A DNA stretch of 64,000 nt from Adiantum capillus-veneris (taxonomy: Eukaryota > Streptophyta > Polypodiopsida > Polypodiales > Pteridaceae), in NCBI GenBank assembly GCA_014529385.2, contig CM043959.1:93506529-93570528 (forward strand). The letters are read 5' to 3'. Positions 1 to 11,098 of this stretch are shown piece by piece. Positions within the stretch are counted from its first letter, which is position 1. Each line of letters begins with the position of its first letter. The translations under genes and the position numbers were made by a program. Below the pieces are notes generated by a model. It worked only from the letters and a program-made list of their open reading frames with translations. It did no database searches and was not told the origin of the DNA.

Positions 1-547
1 ATGCGGTGCTCAGATGTACCAATTTGACAGAGCGGCTCAATACAGACAACACTTACGTGGGGTAATATAAATTCAATAATGGAGAACAAACACTCTATTA
101 TAGATGTGATGAACCCCGCATCAAGGAACCGACTAACCGCAAAAAACTATACGTTTTTACTTACACAGAGGGGAGATGTATTCAGGTGGTCATAATGGAA
201 AAGTATGGCAAAAAATAGTCTGATATGGATTGTAAGGAGTTAGAACGATATACATATTTTGGGGGACCACTCTACCAATACTAGGTAAATTCATAAGAAG
301 TGAAAACCACGACTACTCACACATGACTAGAAACTGGGCGTGTAAGTCCAGTAAGAACCAGAGTGGAAGATTCTTTTGGACATCATTGGTTTTCAAACAC
401 AGGGCCTATGTGATCAACGGGGTCTAGGGCTTCTATGAACACACATAGGGGCAGTGCGGCACCTGCGTGACTTACACAACTAGAATCCCTCCGACTATTG
501 CATGAGATCGACTTGATTAACGTATAGAGGATAGGATACCAATTATA
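1..547 (+). pseudogene. Probable N-terminal gag of G1, heavily degraded
   Basis: No open frame of useful length is present. The stretch lies directly upstream of the recognisable gag core of G1, where G2 has its gag N-terminal region (53559-54550). A short lysine-rich match near 190-225 is suggestive only. I see no LTR end or primer site here. Confidence 0.35.
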
Positions 548-1174
548 GTGCCACGGGGAGATTATGAACCTAGAGAGACCACAACAGGAGGACCAGGGGT
601 GGTGAGGATGGTTGCGGAGTCTAGACGCATGCAACCATATCAAGTGGAAAAATGTGTACCCAAAAAGTATAGTGGATCGGGAGATCCGTATGCCCATGTT
701 TCGACCTTCAAACAAGTGTTGAGGACAGAACATTTAATTGATTTCCATACTCAATATGAAGGTTTTGGGTTGACTATAGAATGAACTGCTTTGACTTGGT
801 TTCAACCTTTAAACAACCTAGAATTCACAAGTATTGAGCAACTTCTCTGAGAATTCGCTGAGGAATTTTCAAAGAGAGGAATTAAGCATAATATTGTCTC
901 CTGGATCTATGCATTTAGACAAAAGAAGAAGGAAAAGGTGAAGGAAGCCTCGCTTTGTTTCAAGAAATACATAGAAAGATTCTGTGCTAGAGAACTACCT
1001 CAGGATGAGAGAATGTCAGTCCTTTTCATAGAAGGATTGCAAAATGACATTCTCAAAAAAGACTTGCACTTAAAGGCATGTGCTACTTTTGAGCAAGTCA
1101 TGAAAGAGGCATTGTATCTGGTAGACAACTGCAAGGCATATAAAGAGGTGACAAAAGACACAACCAAGGGATGA
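548..1174 (+). pseudogene. gag: G1 gag capsid-like core
   Basis: Frames at 548-784 and 938-1174 together match the gag core of G2 (54556-55050). Both have 'KYSGSGDP', then a FKQVLR helix, 'FHTQ(Y/F)EGFG', 'ALTWFQ', and a later 'ERLVSLFLEGL'-like segment (here 'ERMSVLFIEGLQ'). This is the usual retrotransposon gag (Retrotrans_gag) pattern. The frame is broken by TGA at 782 and TGA near 848, so it cannot make an intact capsid. The function is assembly of the retrotransposon particle, inferred from the family. Confidence 0.75.
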
Positions 1175-2160
1175 GTAGCACCTCTTCAACCACTAGTGAT
1201 TCCACAATGAAACTAGGAGGACGATGATCAAATGATCGAGGAAGTGAATCAGAAGGATGAGCCAAGCAAACAAGACGAACCCAAACACACGACAACCGTC
1301 CAAAAAAAAATGTGACACTTGTGGAGGAGATCATCCAACTCAGTGGTGCAACCTTCAACAGAGGCCATGAGTAAACGTACTGCGTGTACTGAAGTGGTGT
1401 GCTACTGAACAAAAATGGGCAAACCATGAAACCCATGAATGTTTCTATAATAGAAACTATGTTAGAGAGAGACAATATGGACCACATGGAGGGCAGTAGT
1501 TTCCATCCCCTCCAACATACCAAGAAGGGCCAAATAACGCAATCCAGGGGCTAGAAAAACCTCAACCTTTGTTGGGGCATCAATCTACTTTACCCCAGGA
1601 AAACAGGGCCATGGGTAAGGATTTCTCAACCCATAGAAGCACCTTTTGATCAGAGTATGGTCCAGGTAGTTCTGTATAGAGAAGATTTAGACAATCCCTA
1701 TGAGAGAGGGTTTGACGGAAATGCATATGCTACGGAGGGACAAATTCCATGGATGGTCTCAGAAGAGATGCGAAAGCCCTCATACATAGCTCAACCAGCA
1801 AAAAACCATTACTTGGTCGATGAAAATATTCTTATGTTAATGGCAAAGGAGAACTACAAACCTAGGGGATATCCTCCTAGAACACGACCATTGATGGGGG
1901 CTCCATAAGCTTCTCCACCACATGTAGGACCATGTTGTGAATGCGATGGTGGTCATTAGGCAAGGATTTGTCCACACAAAGGAGAACGAATAAAACTTTT
2001 TGGATTCTGTGAGGGGTGTACAAATGACCATCTCATTCCGCATTGTGCTGATAACAAGGGAAAAGCAACCATGAACAAAATCATAATTGTACCAAACTCA
2101 AATGGATCATAAATAGCACCAACTATTTTGATAAATGCAATAACCACAGCCTAAGCACAT
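1175..2160 (+). pseudogene. gag: G1 gag C-terminus with three CCHC-type zinc knuckles
   Basis: Three nucleocapsid-like zinc knuckles are visible. 1311-1349 encodes CDTCGGDHPTQWC (C-x2-C-x3-H-x4-C). 1933-1971 encodes CECDGGH followed by a stop and ARIC. 2008-2046 encodes CEGCTNDHLIPHC (C-x2-C-x3-H-x4-C). Between the first two is a cysteine/histidine block 'WCATEQKWANHETHEC' that also occurs in G2 (near 55255) as 'WCAIEDKWTNHETNKC', so it is conserved in the family. These segments bind RNA in related elements. The frame is interrupted repeatedly. Confidence 0.65.
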
Positions 2161-2931
2161 GAGGCTATAAGGAACGCCCTAGCCGGCCAAATCGAGATAG
2201 AAAATTTGTCTGTCAAAACCCCTAAAAACTCTTGGAAGGCAAAACGAGACAAGATAAAAGCCAAAAGAGAGAAAAAAAACGGATTTGGAAACCAAATTAC
2301 TGCAAATGGAGGAACAATTGAGGATGGAAAGAGACCTTAAGGAAAAAGGCAATGTAGCAAAACCATCCACAATACTGTCGAGAGGATCTGTCTTGGTGGA
2401 CAAGGTCTTTGAACCCTTGGACGTGATTTTAAAGTCTTACGATGCTAGGTTAAAGCCTAACCAAACCCAAGAGGACAGGTGGCTAATGTACCCTCACCCG
2501 GGGTATGAAAAATATCGGTTATAGATGTGCAAGAAGCTCATCCAAGCCGCTCAAGCGCTTATGGAACCACCAGTTCTGACTGCTCCAAAAATTGAGGTGT
2601 TAATCCGCCAAAAAATTCAAGAGTTAAAGGAACGTGGAATCAGAGATGGAGACCAAATAGATTATGTAAAGGAAACGTCCTTGGATACAAGGATGGCAGC
2701 TAATACGATAGATGGAATGTATTTGCAAGCACCTCTGCCAATTCCTGAGGTGGAAGAACAATGGTCATAGGATTTGTGGGAGCATATCAAAAACAGAAAA
2801 GATGGAAGTGCAATGCTTTAGACAGTCCCTATCACAGAGATCCACCTCGAACATGAGCTCCACCCAAATGATATTTGATCATTGTATGGTGATGCACGTA
2901 TAGAGATATCGGAAGGTAGAAACCTCACTCA
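2161..2931 (+). pseudogene. G1 gag-protease linker with conserved 'RGS-LVDK-FEP' block
   Basis: Frames 2285-2524 and 2525-2770 encode a charged, helix-prone segment followed by 'SRGSVLVDKVFEPLDVIL'. G2 has the equivalent 'SRGSILVDKNFEPINVAL' at about 56150. The block therefore belongs to the polyprotein of this family, although I do not recognise a named domain. A TAG at 2522 splits it. Confidence 0.5.
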
Positions 2932-3876
2932 TTGAAGACTTTACCTTCTTTTACTGGCAACCATGAAACCAAATCAGAGGTAAAGAAAGTACCATCTCAA
3001 TGGAAGGCTAATCCTAAGATGATGGATACCAAAACTCTTTGTGAGCTGATGTCATCCCCTATCCATTGTATGATAACTCTATCATATTTACTGCATATAA
3101 GACCTCATCTTTGGACAGAGATAGGAATTTTTTTGGAGAAAATAGGGCTAATAATTCTGCCACCAAATGCTTCTCCAAAGACACTGAATACCCAAACCTC
3201 AAAACAAGCTAAACATGAGCTAGTGCCCATGAACAAGGTAGGAGATTATTATGAAGGAGAAGAAGGAAATACTACCCTACCCGTGGAGTAAAAAGACGTA
3301 AAGTCTATAGCAATATTGGATAGTGGAGCCAAAATAGCCATAGCCACTAAAGCAATGTGGGAAAAATGGGAAAAACCTGATCTCCAAAAAACTAGAATGA
3401 AAGTTCAATTAGCAGATGTGTATCTGGAGAGACCTATTGGCATTTTGGAGCAAATCATAGTAGCTTCTTGCGGAATGGCATATGAACACACATTCGCCAT
3501 TATGAATTTCGATGAGAGCAGCAATTTCAATATCATATTTGGCAGACCATTTATGCGTTAGCTCAAAATGGTACAAGATTGGGGTTACGACTACATTTAC
3601 CTAAGATACAAGGATGTCACTACGAAGATCAATGTCACGGACCATAGCTATAGAGATGTGGAACGGACCCTAAGAAAGGAACTAAACTCCACAACTGACC
3701 AAGAAGGAAAAATATTGGCTTGGTTAGAAAACAAAGCTCACAATTGGACATGTGAATCTTCTGAAGGCGGTAGTTTAAAAAAAGAGGATTGCATTCATGA
3801 TAGGTCAACACAAGACGAGGCATATGTACCAGAGCCTTTTCTGAAAGAGATGTTTGTACCTTTTGGATGGCAGTAG
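2932..3876 (+). pseudogene. G1 retropepsin 1 (protease) and flanking polyprotein
   Basis: The aspartic protease signature is ILDSGAKIAIATKAMW, with the catalytic DSGA at 3319-3330. It is followed by 'LADVYLERPIGILE' and 'FNIIFGRPFMR' (3530-3558), the C-terminal retropepsin strand in the Tat/Athila style (ILGRPF). Upstream 'KTLPSF', 'PIHC' and 'LRPHLW'-like blocks, and downstream 'DHSYRDVE' and 'DEAYVPEPF', match G2 at 56690-57600. Stops at 3289 (TAA, before DSGA) and 3559 (TAG) break it. The catalytic Asp is retained here, whereas G2 has lost it in the same domain. Confidence 0.75.
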
Positions 3877-4858
3877 ATACTGGACACTCTTGATGTATGC
3901 ATGAATGAGGTGACCCTGACCAAATTCTGTGATGAGGAAGGATATGATATCATTCCATTCTAGATGATGAGTGTCAGCCTAAATCCAAAATCATAATTGA
4001 AAGTCCCTAATAGGAAAGGGGTTGCAAATTGTTGACGTATAGTGGATGAGATCTTAGTAAAGGGACCTTGACCAAACGGATGAAGAAGCATTCTAGGACT
4101 CCATGGATAAGCTGTTAGAGGACAACGTAGACAACGAGCTTTCTAGTAGCTCAGATCAGAACATCAAATGGAAGGATCGACAAGTGATCTACTATGATTT
4201 TCCGAACCAATATCCTCAAAGACAGCATAGATATCGGAATAAACGAACGCACGAAAAAAATAAACAAGACGAAAGATTACTCAGTACCTTTGTTAACCAA
4301 CAAAACGTAGTACTTAAGGTTGGTTGAAGAAACCAATTTCCTTAAAGATGGGATATTGAAGAGATACCTGAAACCCGACTCAATCAAAACAAAATTGAAA
4401 AAGAAGAATAAACAAAAACCATAGACGCAAAGTAATTTCGCAAAATCAATGAAGTTGTCCAAAACCGAGCGCCAAAACAAGTACAATGAATTGAAACGAG
4501 CTTTGAAGCAAGTTTAAACAACAGAGTTGGAAACTGACGAGGAATCAAACAATGATAAATTTGATGCACCTTCCTACTACAAGAAATACACTATTCAAGA
4601 TAGAAAATTTGTGGTGCAAAAACCCAAACAAGACCCAAAAGAGCCTGGAAATTCATATGATGGGCTTGAAAAAGCCTAATGCATAAACTTAGCAGAACCA
4701 GGCGAGGAACCTAAACCGGCATACATTGCCACCACGTACTCACTGAAGAAGAAGAGCGGCTTCTGATAGATACACTCAGATGGTATAAATATGTTTTTCT
4801 TGGTCATACAAATACCTAGAGGGGATAGATCCAGAGATCTGTCAGCACACGATACCCC
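3877..4858 (+). pseudogene. G1 protease-RT spacer region
   Basis: This is low-complexity, lysine/glutamate-rich broken coding sequence. 'YKKYTIQDRKFVVQ' (4570-4615) and 'INLAEPGEEPKPAYIA' (about 4687-4732) match G2 'HHKKYTLQDREIKVE' and 'IDLAEPTEEPRPAYIA' (58275-58435). The sequence then breaks at the TTAA of D1 (4859) and resumes at 6209. No domain function is recognised. Confidence 0.55.
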
Positions 4859-4862
4859 TTAA

Positions 4863-6204
4863 CACTAGGTTGGTAATGGGACACTTTTATGTTCTGGGAC
4901 ACTTTTGTGTCTTGTTAAGTGACCATTTTCCTTGAATTATGTCAAGAGTTTCAAAATGGATTTTGAGGTGCTATCTATCTAAAAAGTTGTCTCATGAGTT
5001 GAAAAAAACTCGACATTTTTTTGGTATATCAATTCCATCTTTAACATTGTCCTTGCACAACATTTCACAACCTAAACTGTGTGAAAAAACGAGTCCTGTT
5101 TTTGGCTTTTTTCAACTTTTTGCAACTATACCACTCTAGAATTCATGTTTGTGAGGTGTATAATGTTAGAGAACTATCTTTAGTAGTCCTCAACATGTCC
5201 TGATGCTTCTAGGGAGAAATAAATATTAAAGTTGTAAGTTATGACCAAATTACAAAAATTGTCAAATCCTGTTTTTTAGCCAATTTTAGCTCTTCTATGA
5301 TTTTTTTGGTGGATTTCATGATATCCAAATGCATTTTTTATTTTCTATGTCGCATATTGTAACATAAAGCTAATATTCCTTGAGTTTTGGGGCACCTAAT
5401 ACCCTATTTTGCATAGTACACAACGATGGTTGATTTTTTCAATTATAGAAGAAAACGAAACAATCTACTCTATCAAGTATAGCTTTTTCAATACTGTTAG
5501 TTTCTTGTGACAACTACATGCATTTTGTAGGTAGTAACCATATCTAGTCATAAGGATCAAATTTGGCTAGATATTGAATAGTTTCTATGGGATTCTACAA
5601 CTCATAATGTTGAGCCCAGTTTTTTCATGTTTGCTGTATTTAACACTTCATCTTTGTCCCCAAGATTCCCCTTGGTAAGAAATGTATTATTCTTTTGACA
5701 TGCTCCATGGATCCTTCTGAACCTAAAGGACAATAGGGAGCTAAGAAAACATGCATATATTATTTGTATTGAGCGTGGCTATAGAAACTTTGATGATAGG
5801 TTTGCAGAATGGTAAAAATTCAACTTTTTTGTACCTATTTATTTTGGCAAAACAAAAAATAGTGAGTGAGAAGCAATCATATGTTCTGATCACCAACCCA
5901 TTGAAGTTAACTAGGGAATTTATCTCAAGTCCTACAAAAATCTCTAATCTTATTTTAATTATGCAACAAAACGTAAGAAATGACTCTTTTGATGAAAATG
6001 CACTGGTCCATCAACTTTGGAGGCTTGGTGTGACCAAAAGATGAGCAATTTTACAAGTTTCTTATTTTTTCCATGTGTAGTAGGCCTTGAACTATAACCT
6101 CATGAAAGGATTTTATAAAATGAGTGGATCTACTATGGTTTTGGAGGTTTTTTTCAAAACCCTGAAAGGACACTTTTATGTCCTGTTAGGTTACCAACCT
6201 AGTG
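4863..6204. mobile_element. D1: 1.34-kb non-coding inverted-repeat element at a TTAA site
   Basis: The ends are CACTAGGTTGGTAA (4863) and its reverse complement TTACCAACCTAGTG (6191-6204), flanked on both sides by TTAA (4859-4862, 6205-6208). A second copy, D2 (51555-52875), is nearly identical throughout. Aligning G1 with G2 across the site shows that one TTAA plus flanks restores the expected length, so TTAA is the target duplication, or TA if the end is read as ACACTAGG. The direct motif GGACACTTTTATGTCCTG occurs near both ends. No transposase is visible; the small frames inside are A/T-rich chance ORFs. It is probably non-autonomous. The superfamily is unassigned. Confidence 0.8.
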
Positions 6205-6208
6205 TTAA

Positions 6209-7110
6209 AAGTGATACTAGACCACACAAACAACATCCTTATACATACAATGAGACTCTTGCATATAAAATTAAGGAAGAGATAGACAAACTGAAAGATG
6301 TGGAGTTTCTCTACGAAATTGAACACATCGATATGGGTGTCCCCGGTTGTGGTAGTACCCAAAAAGAATGACAAATTGTGTGTCTCTGTAAACCTCAAAC
6401 ACATAAATGCTTCCACCATCCGGAACAACTATCCACTACCAATTACACATCATGTTATTGAGAGAGTTGTGGGGAAAGAGGTCTATAGTTTTTTAGATGG
6501 GTTCTCCGGCTACAACCAGTTAACCATCAAGGCAGAAGATCATCATAAGACAACTTTTGCAACAAAGTGGGGCATATTTGCATAGGGGGTAATGCCTTTC
6601 AACCTGACCAATGCACCTGCCACTTTTCAAAGACTAATGAGTCATGCATTCAAGGAACATCTCAGACAATTTCTAGAGATATACATCGATGATCTTTGTG
6701 TTCATTCTCACTTGAGAAGTGATCACATAACGCATCTAGGGAAAGTCTTTGAAAAGTGCAGAACTTATCGTATTTGATTAAACCTGAAAAATGTGTCTTC
6801 ATGGTAAGAGAAGGTAAAATTTTGGGCCACATTGTGTCCAATAACGGGATTTCCACTGATCAAGAAAAGGTACAAATAATTACCGCACTACTTAGACCAA
6901 CGAAAACGAAAGAAGTGCAGGCATTTATGGGACATTGTGGGTACTACAAGTGCTTCATATACATGTATGCTATAATAGCTAACCCGTTGTATGCCCTCAT
7001 TGCTAAATTTGAATGGACAGAAGAATGCGAGCAAGCTTTTCACAAATTGAAGCAACAATTAATTTATCTCCAATTTTGCAAGCCCCTTATTGGAGCAAGA
7101 TTTTTCACGT
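6209..7110 (+). pseudogene. pol: G1 reverse transcriptase
   Basis: RT motifs in order: 'NETLAYKIKEEIDKL', 'WVSPVVVVPKKNDKL', 'SVNLKHIN', 'YSFLDGFSGYNQ', 'PFNLTNAPATFQRLMS', the active-site YIDD (6682-6693) in 'IYIDDLCVHS', then 'PEKCVFMVREGKILGHIVS' and 'AFMGHCGYYKCF' of the thumb/connection. There is a frameshift near 6330, TAG at 6583-6585 and a stop/frameshift near 6776. The sequence ends at 7110 in the start of RNase H, where X is inserted. YIDD in place of YVDD/YMDD is unusual but occurs in Ty3 relatives. Not functional. Confidence 0.85.
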
Positions 7111-9034
7111 TGTTAGAAGTTTTTTGGAATATTTATTTGGTGCTTTTTTTCATGGCTACACACTAGAGATCATGCATCACTGTTCGAGGGGGCTTCACTT
7201 CTGCTTACAATGGCTACTGAACGGATATGCTTTTTGGCGTCTATGGTTATCATCAAAGTTTTAAGGTAGCGACCATGTATACGCTTTGACATTATGCAAT
7301 TATGTGGATAACTGTCAAGCTCGTTCGAGAGCCAAGACGTGATCTTTTATCAAAGGCATGTTTGAGTACGGAATCGACGGAGCCAACCAAGTGGTCTCCA
7401 ATGACTTCATGGAGTTGTGGATGGCCAGGAGGAGGATTTGATGCGCCGACTACGTGAGGCAAATGTTGGTGGGAACGGACCTTTGGGTAAAATCATGAAA
7501 GTCGAAAAATTTAAAGGCTTTTGGGGAGCTCTCTCTGCAATGATTGACATCATGGGCAGAAGGTCGAGGAGCCTCCAGAGAGAGGAAAGGGGCCGACCTG
7601 CGCGGGCTGCTACAGTACGAAGGGGGGCGTGCTACAGGAAAGAGTCGAGCTCAGAGAGGGGTGGCCGATTTCCAATTAGAAGGGGGGATCTGTAGCAATA
7701 TTACAAGCTAGTGCATACAGGAAAGAGGGTTGGGGCTGATCAGGTTGCTAGGCTAAAGCAGGGTATTGGTCTCCAAGCAAGTGAGATCGCCATGCTCAAT
7801 TGAGGAGTCATTTAAATTGAAAGGGGCAACTGTACTAACAACCAAGTGAAGAGAGGGCACTACAGAAGCTTGAAGGGAGCTGCCATGACGATGTGTGAGT
7901 AGGTAGAGAGGGGGCAGGTGAAGGGGGAGCGTACTGGCCCTGATAGAGAGGGGAGGCTCTCGAGGCCAGGAAAAAACAAAAGCAAGGGAGCGAGGGTACT
8001 CAGTCGAGTGGGGGAGCGCACTACAGGAGCATAGGTGGAGGTTCAGAGAGAGAAGGGGCGGGCCAATAGATGTGGAGGTAGCTCTATACAAAGCATCGAA
8101 AAAGATGAGAGGATTGATAGTACTGGTCTACAACAAGGGAGTGCAGAAGGGCCGCTCAGAGCCAAACAGCAGGAGCGTATCTGCAACGAGCTCATAAGAA
8201 ATCATTCATAAGGTGGAAGACCTGAGGAAGCCATCGAGCAGGAATCAGTGGTCAAGGGAGGCTCTCGAAGCCAAGACTCTGCGAAGGGGAGGCGGGCCAT
8301 GAATTGAGAGCCATTAGCGGTGATGAGTGTGCCAGAGTCTACAAAAAAATAAGTGCATGATACGGGGGATAGGAGGGCTGCCCGTTGCAGAGGAGATGGT
8401 CGAGGGGTTTAGGATTGCTCAGGAGAGCTAGTGCTGCACAGGAACTGCAAAAGCAACGAGGAGAGAAGGAGGGCTTTGGAGCGCAAGCTCTCTGGCTGTA
8501 GAAGGCCGCAGGTTGTTTGGCTACAGAAGGAGGGGCTAGCTCCCTGAGCACTGCCGAGGGATGCAATGAAGAAAGATTTCAATGGGCCGCCCTTTAGTGG
8601 CCGGTTGTATGTAGGAGAAGTTGGAGAGTTTTCTTAAGGTTATGGTCTCCAGCTGGATGGGGCTTTCCGCTATGAAGTAACATCTGTCCATATTCTCATG
8701 CATTGAGAAATATAAGGCGTCTATATCTTGTCTTCTAGTATGCTCATGCTATTAAGCATGGAATTCACTGTTATACTATTCTCTCAAGAGCCTTCTTGTA
8801 GTAAGTTTATACAAAGAACTTAAGAGAGAGAGAGAGGGATTCATTGTTTGTTCCGGTCAACCACAAGTGTGTGCATAGATGTTTCGTGGTTTAGTGGAGC
8901 ACCAAGGCTTGGATTGACAGTTGGATACAGTCTTTAAAGTGGTAGTTGCAGGTGTTTGAGTGGATAAGTTTGTGGTTCTGAACTGGCAGGGAGGCCAAGC
9001 TATAGAGGTGTTTTGCTCCGGCTTTCTCCTGTCA
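7111..9034 (+). repeat. X left LTR
   Basis: It starts TGTTAGAAG and ends CTCCTGTCA. Homology with the right LTR runs over its whole length, including the block around 7150-7460 (matching 10795-11098) and 7460-9034 (matching 24858-26474). A TATAAGG at 8711 has a counterpart in the right LTR near 26145 and is a candidate core promoter. The target position of Z corresponds to TACGT at 7451-7455 here and is uninterrupted. Frames inside are chance ORFs in purine-rich sequence. Confidence 0.8.
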
Positions 9035-9037
9035 TTG

Positions 9038-9058
9038 TTTTGGTGCCCCCCACTGAGG
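9038..9058 (+). other. X primer binding site candidate
   Basis: TTTTGGTGCC followed by a C-run and ACTGAGGA lies 3 bp after the left LTR. It resembles the Y primer site TTTGGTGCCATTGCCGAGGA, itself a tRNA-Asp type site, but the middle is altered. The tRNA assignment is uncertain. Confidence 0.45.
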
Positions 9059-9114
9059 ATCTGTTGATTCAAGTACCTTTAGTTGGCAAGTGGTGAGCAA
9101 ATAAAGTTGCAAAG

Positions 9115-10640
9115 ATGATTGTCCTCGATGACATGTTCATCATAATGAATGATAGGATGGGAAAATTGCAGCTGCAAGATCTTAAAGACCTGGATATGCA
9201 TTATTGGAGGTTTAATAGTCAAAATTAGGAGATGGAAGTACTCGAGAATTTAGTCCTTGATGCAGAAACGGAAACGTTTTTGTTCATTGGCACTCTTCCA
9301 GGACTCTTGGGCGTTGAGGTTGCTTGCACATATTATTTGGGTGTGAAAAGCATTGTTGACTTCTTGAAGCAGGACAGATGCTTTGAGCATGTAGATCAGT
9401 CTTGTGCTTCTTTGTGTGCTACACACAAGAGCTCCTCTGTTCCTCATGATGATTTTAGTAGTGCTGATGAGGTTGGGTCACATGCTTGTGATGAGGTTTT
9501 GTCTTTTGATGTTCTAAACCTTCATGAGGAGTCATGTGTGAGCAGTATCATGAAGGAGGATAGCTTTGCGTACATGTATGGCAAAGAGAGAAATTTTATA
9601 GCTTGTTTGGATCCATGTCTGGATAATTGTCAAGATGGGGGCTTGTCTAGCTCTATGTGTTGGAGTTATATGCCTTTGAATGATTTATTTTGTGATGTAG
9701 AGGTCATGCATACTGACATTTTGGATGATGTTTTCTTTCCTCCATCTGATGCATTGTCACGATACCCAGACGAGTTGTGGGTACGTGGGCCCATTTGGGA
9801 TGCTGAGATGGATAGCGACTACGTTTGTGGCATTGTTGTTGGTGGAAATGAGGTGCCTACAGTTGATGCTCTTGATCGTGACTAAAACATGACACGCAGT
9901 CAAAGTGAGGATTATGGGACTTTTGTAGCTAATGATGATGAGGATGATTGGGGCTTCGATAAGCCTCTGATGGAAGACAATTTATTTACGCTTGGCTATG
10001 TACAAAAGGCTCAAGAGAGGTTGCGAAACCTGAAAATTCAAAGACAAACCGAGAAAACGTAGTATGTGCTAGAGAAAGTCATAGTGTTGACGCTCTTGCT
10101 GAAGATTTGGAACTCTATGTAGAGAATAAGGCCGAAGAAAATATCATGGATGATATGGACACAAGGGAATTAATGGATGTGTGTGATGGTATGGGAGATA
10201 TGAAGGCCGCTATGAAGGTGATATTCAATGAAATGATAGTAGTTTATACCTCTGTCCAAGAAGTGGACATGTCTCTATTTGATCCAGGCGGATGGTGCGT
10301 GCTTTACCCATTTGACCCAGGTGGGTTGCGAAACCCGAAAATTCAAAGACAAACCGAGAAAACGCAGTATGTGCTAGAGAAAGCTCATAGTGTTGACGCT
10401 CTTGCTGAAGATTTGGAACTCTATGCAAGGAATAAGGCCGAAGAACATATCATGGATGATATGGACACAAGGGAATTAATGGATGTGTGTGATGGTAGGG
10501 GACATACGAAGGCCGTTATGAATGTGATATTCAATGAAATGATAGTATTTTATACCTCTGTCCAAGAAGTGGACATGTCTCTATTTGATATAGGCGGATG
10601 GTGCATGCTTTACCCATTTGACCCAGGTGGGTGTATATAA
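9115..10640 (+). pseudogene. X internal ORF, unknown protein with internal duplication
   Basis: A single reading frame runs from ATG 9115 and is interrupted by TAG 9226-9228, TAA 9883-9885 and TAG near 10060. A 1-bp loss near 10079 shifts it into the frame of 10107-10640. Restored, it would be roughly 500 residues. It is acidic and Cys-rich in the first part ('DRCFEHVDQSCASLC') and ends in two copies of a ~102-residue unit. I recognise no gag, zinc knuckle or enzyme motif. It may be a diverged gag or an element-specific protein. It is the only coding sequence of X. Confidence 0.55.
10021..10626 (+). repeat. Tandem duplication of a 306-bp coding unit in X
   Basis: Two adjacent units begin at 10021 and 10326 (TTGCGAAACC(T/C)GAAAATTC) and both run to TTTGACCCAGGTGGGT. 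The second is in frame; the first has a TAG (CAG in the second) and a 1-bp deletion near 10079. The unit therefore was 306 bp (102 codons) and duplicated in frame before decay. Confidence 0.8.
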
Positions 10641-10755
10641 TGAAGAATAATGGCTTTTTATATAATGTACATATGGTGTAGCTAACATGCATCAATAAAG
10701 TGATGTTGCTGCTCAGCATGAATGCTCTAGCAGACTACAGGGGTTTGGCAAACTA

Positions 10756-11098
10756 TGTTAAGAGTTTTTTGGAAAGTTTTTGTGGTTCTTTTCTTCATAG
10801 CTACACACTGGAGATCATGCGTCACCGTTCGAGGGCGCTTCACTTCGGCTTACACTAGCTACTGAACGGATATGCTTTTCCACATCCATGGTTATCATCA
10901 AAGTTTTAAGGTAGCGACCATGTATACACTTTGACATTATGCAATTATGTGGATAACTGTCAAGCTTGTTCGAGGGCCAAGAAGTAATCTTATCAAAGGC
11001 GTGTATGAGTACAGAATCGACGGAGCCGGCCAAGTGGTTTCCAATGACTTCATGGAGCTGTGGAAGGCCATGAGGACGATTTGATGTTACAACTACGT
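10756..11098 (+). repeat. X right LTR, first part
   Basis: Starts TGTTAAGAG and matches 7111-7455 of the left LTR. It is preceded by a weak purine stretch around 10736-10748 where a polypurine tract is expected. It ends at TACGT (11094-11098), where Z begins; the LTR continues at 24853. Confidence 0.75.

Noticed and set aside
5751-6044. Frames inside D1 (5751-6044) and D2 (52425-52715) as a conserved small protein
   Set aside because: They are similar only because the whole DNA element is similar; the frame has no recognisable domain, and D1 and D2 differ there by an indel and substitutions with no sign of codon bias.
4863-6204. Classing D1/D2 as a CACTA element because it begins CACTA
   Set aside because: The flanks are TTAA on both sides, not a 2-3 bp duplication; there are no subterminal motif arrays and no TNP2, so the first five bases alone are not enough.
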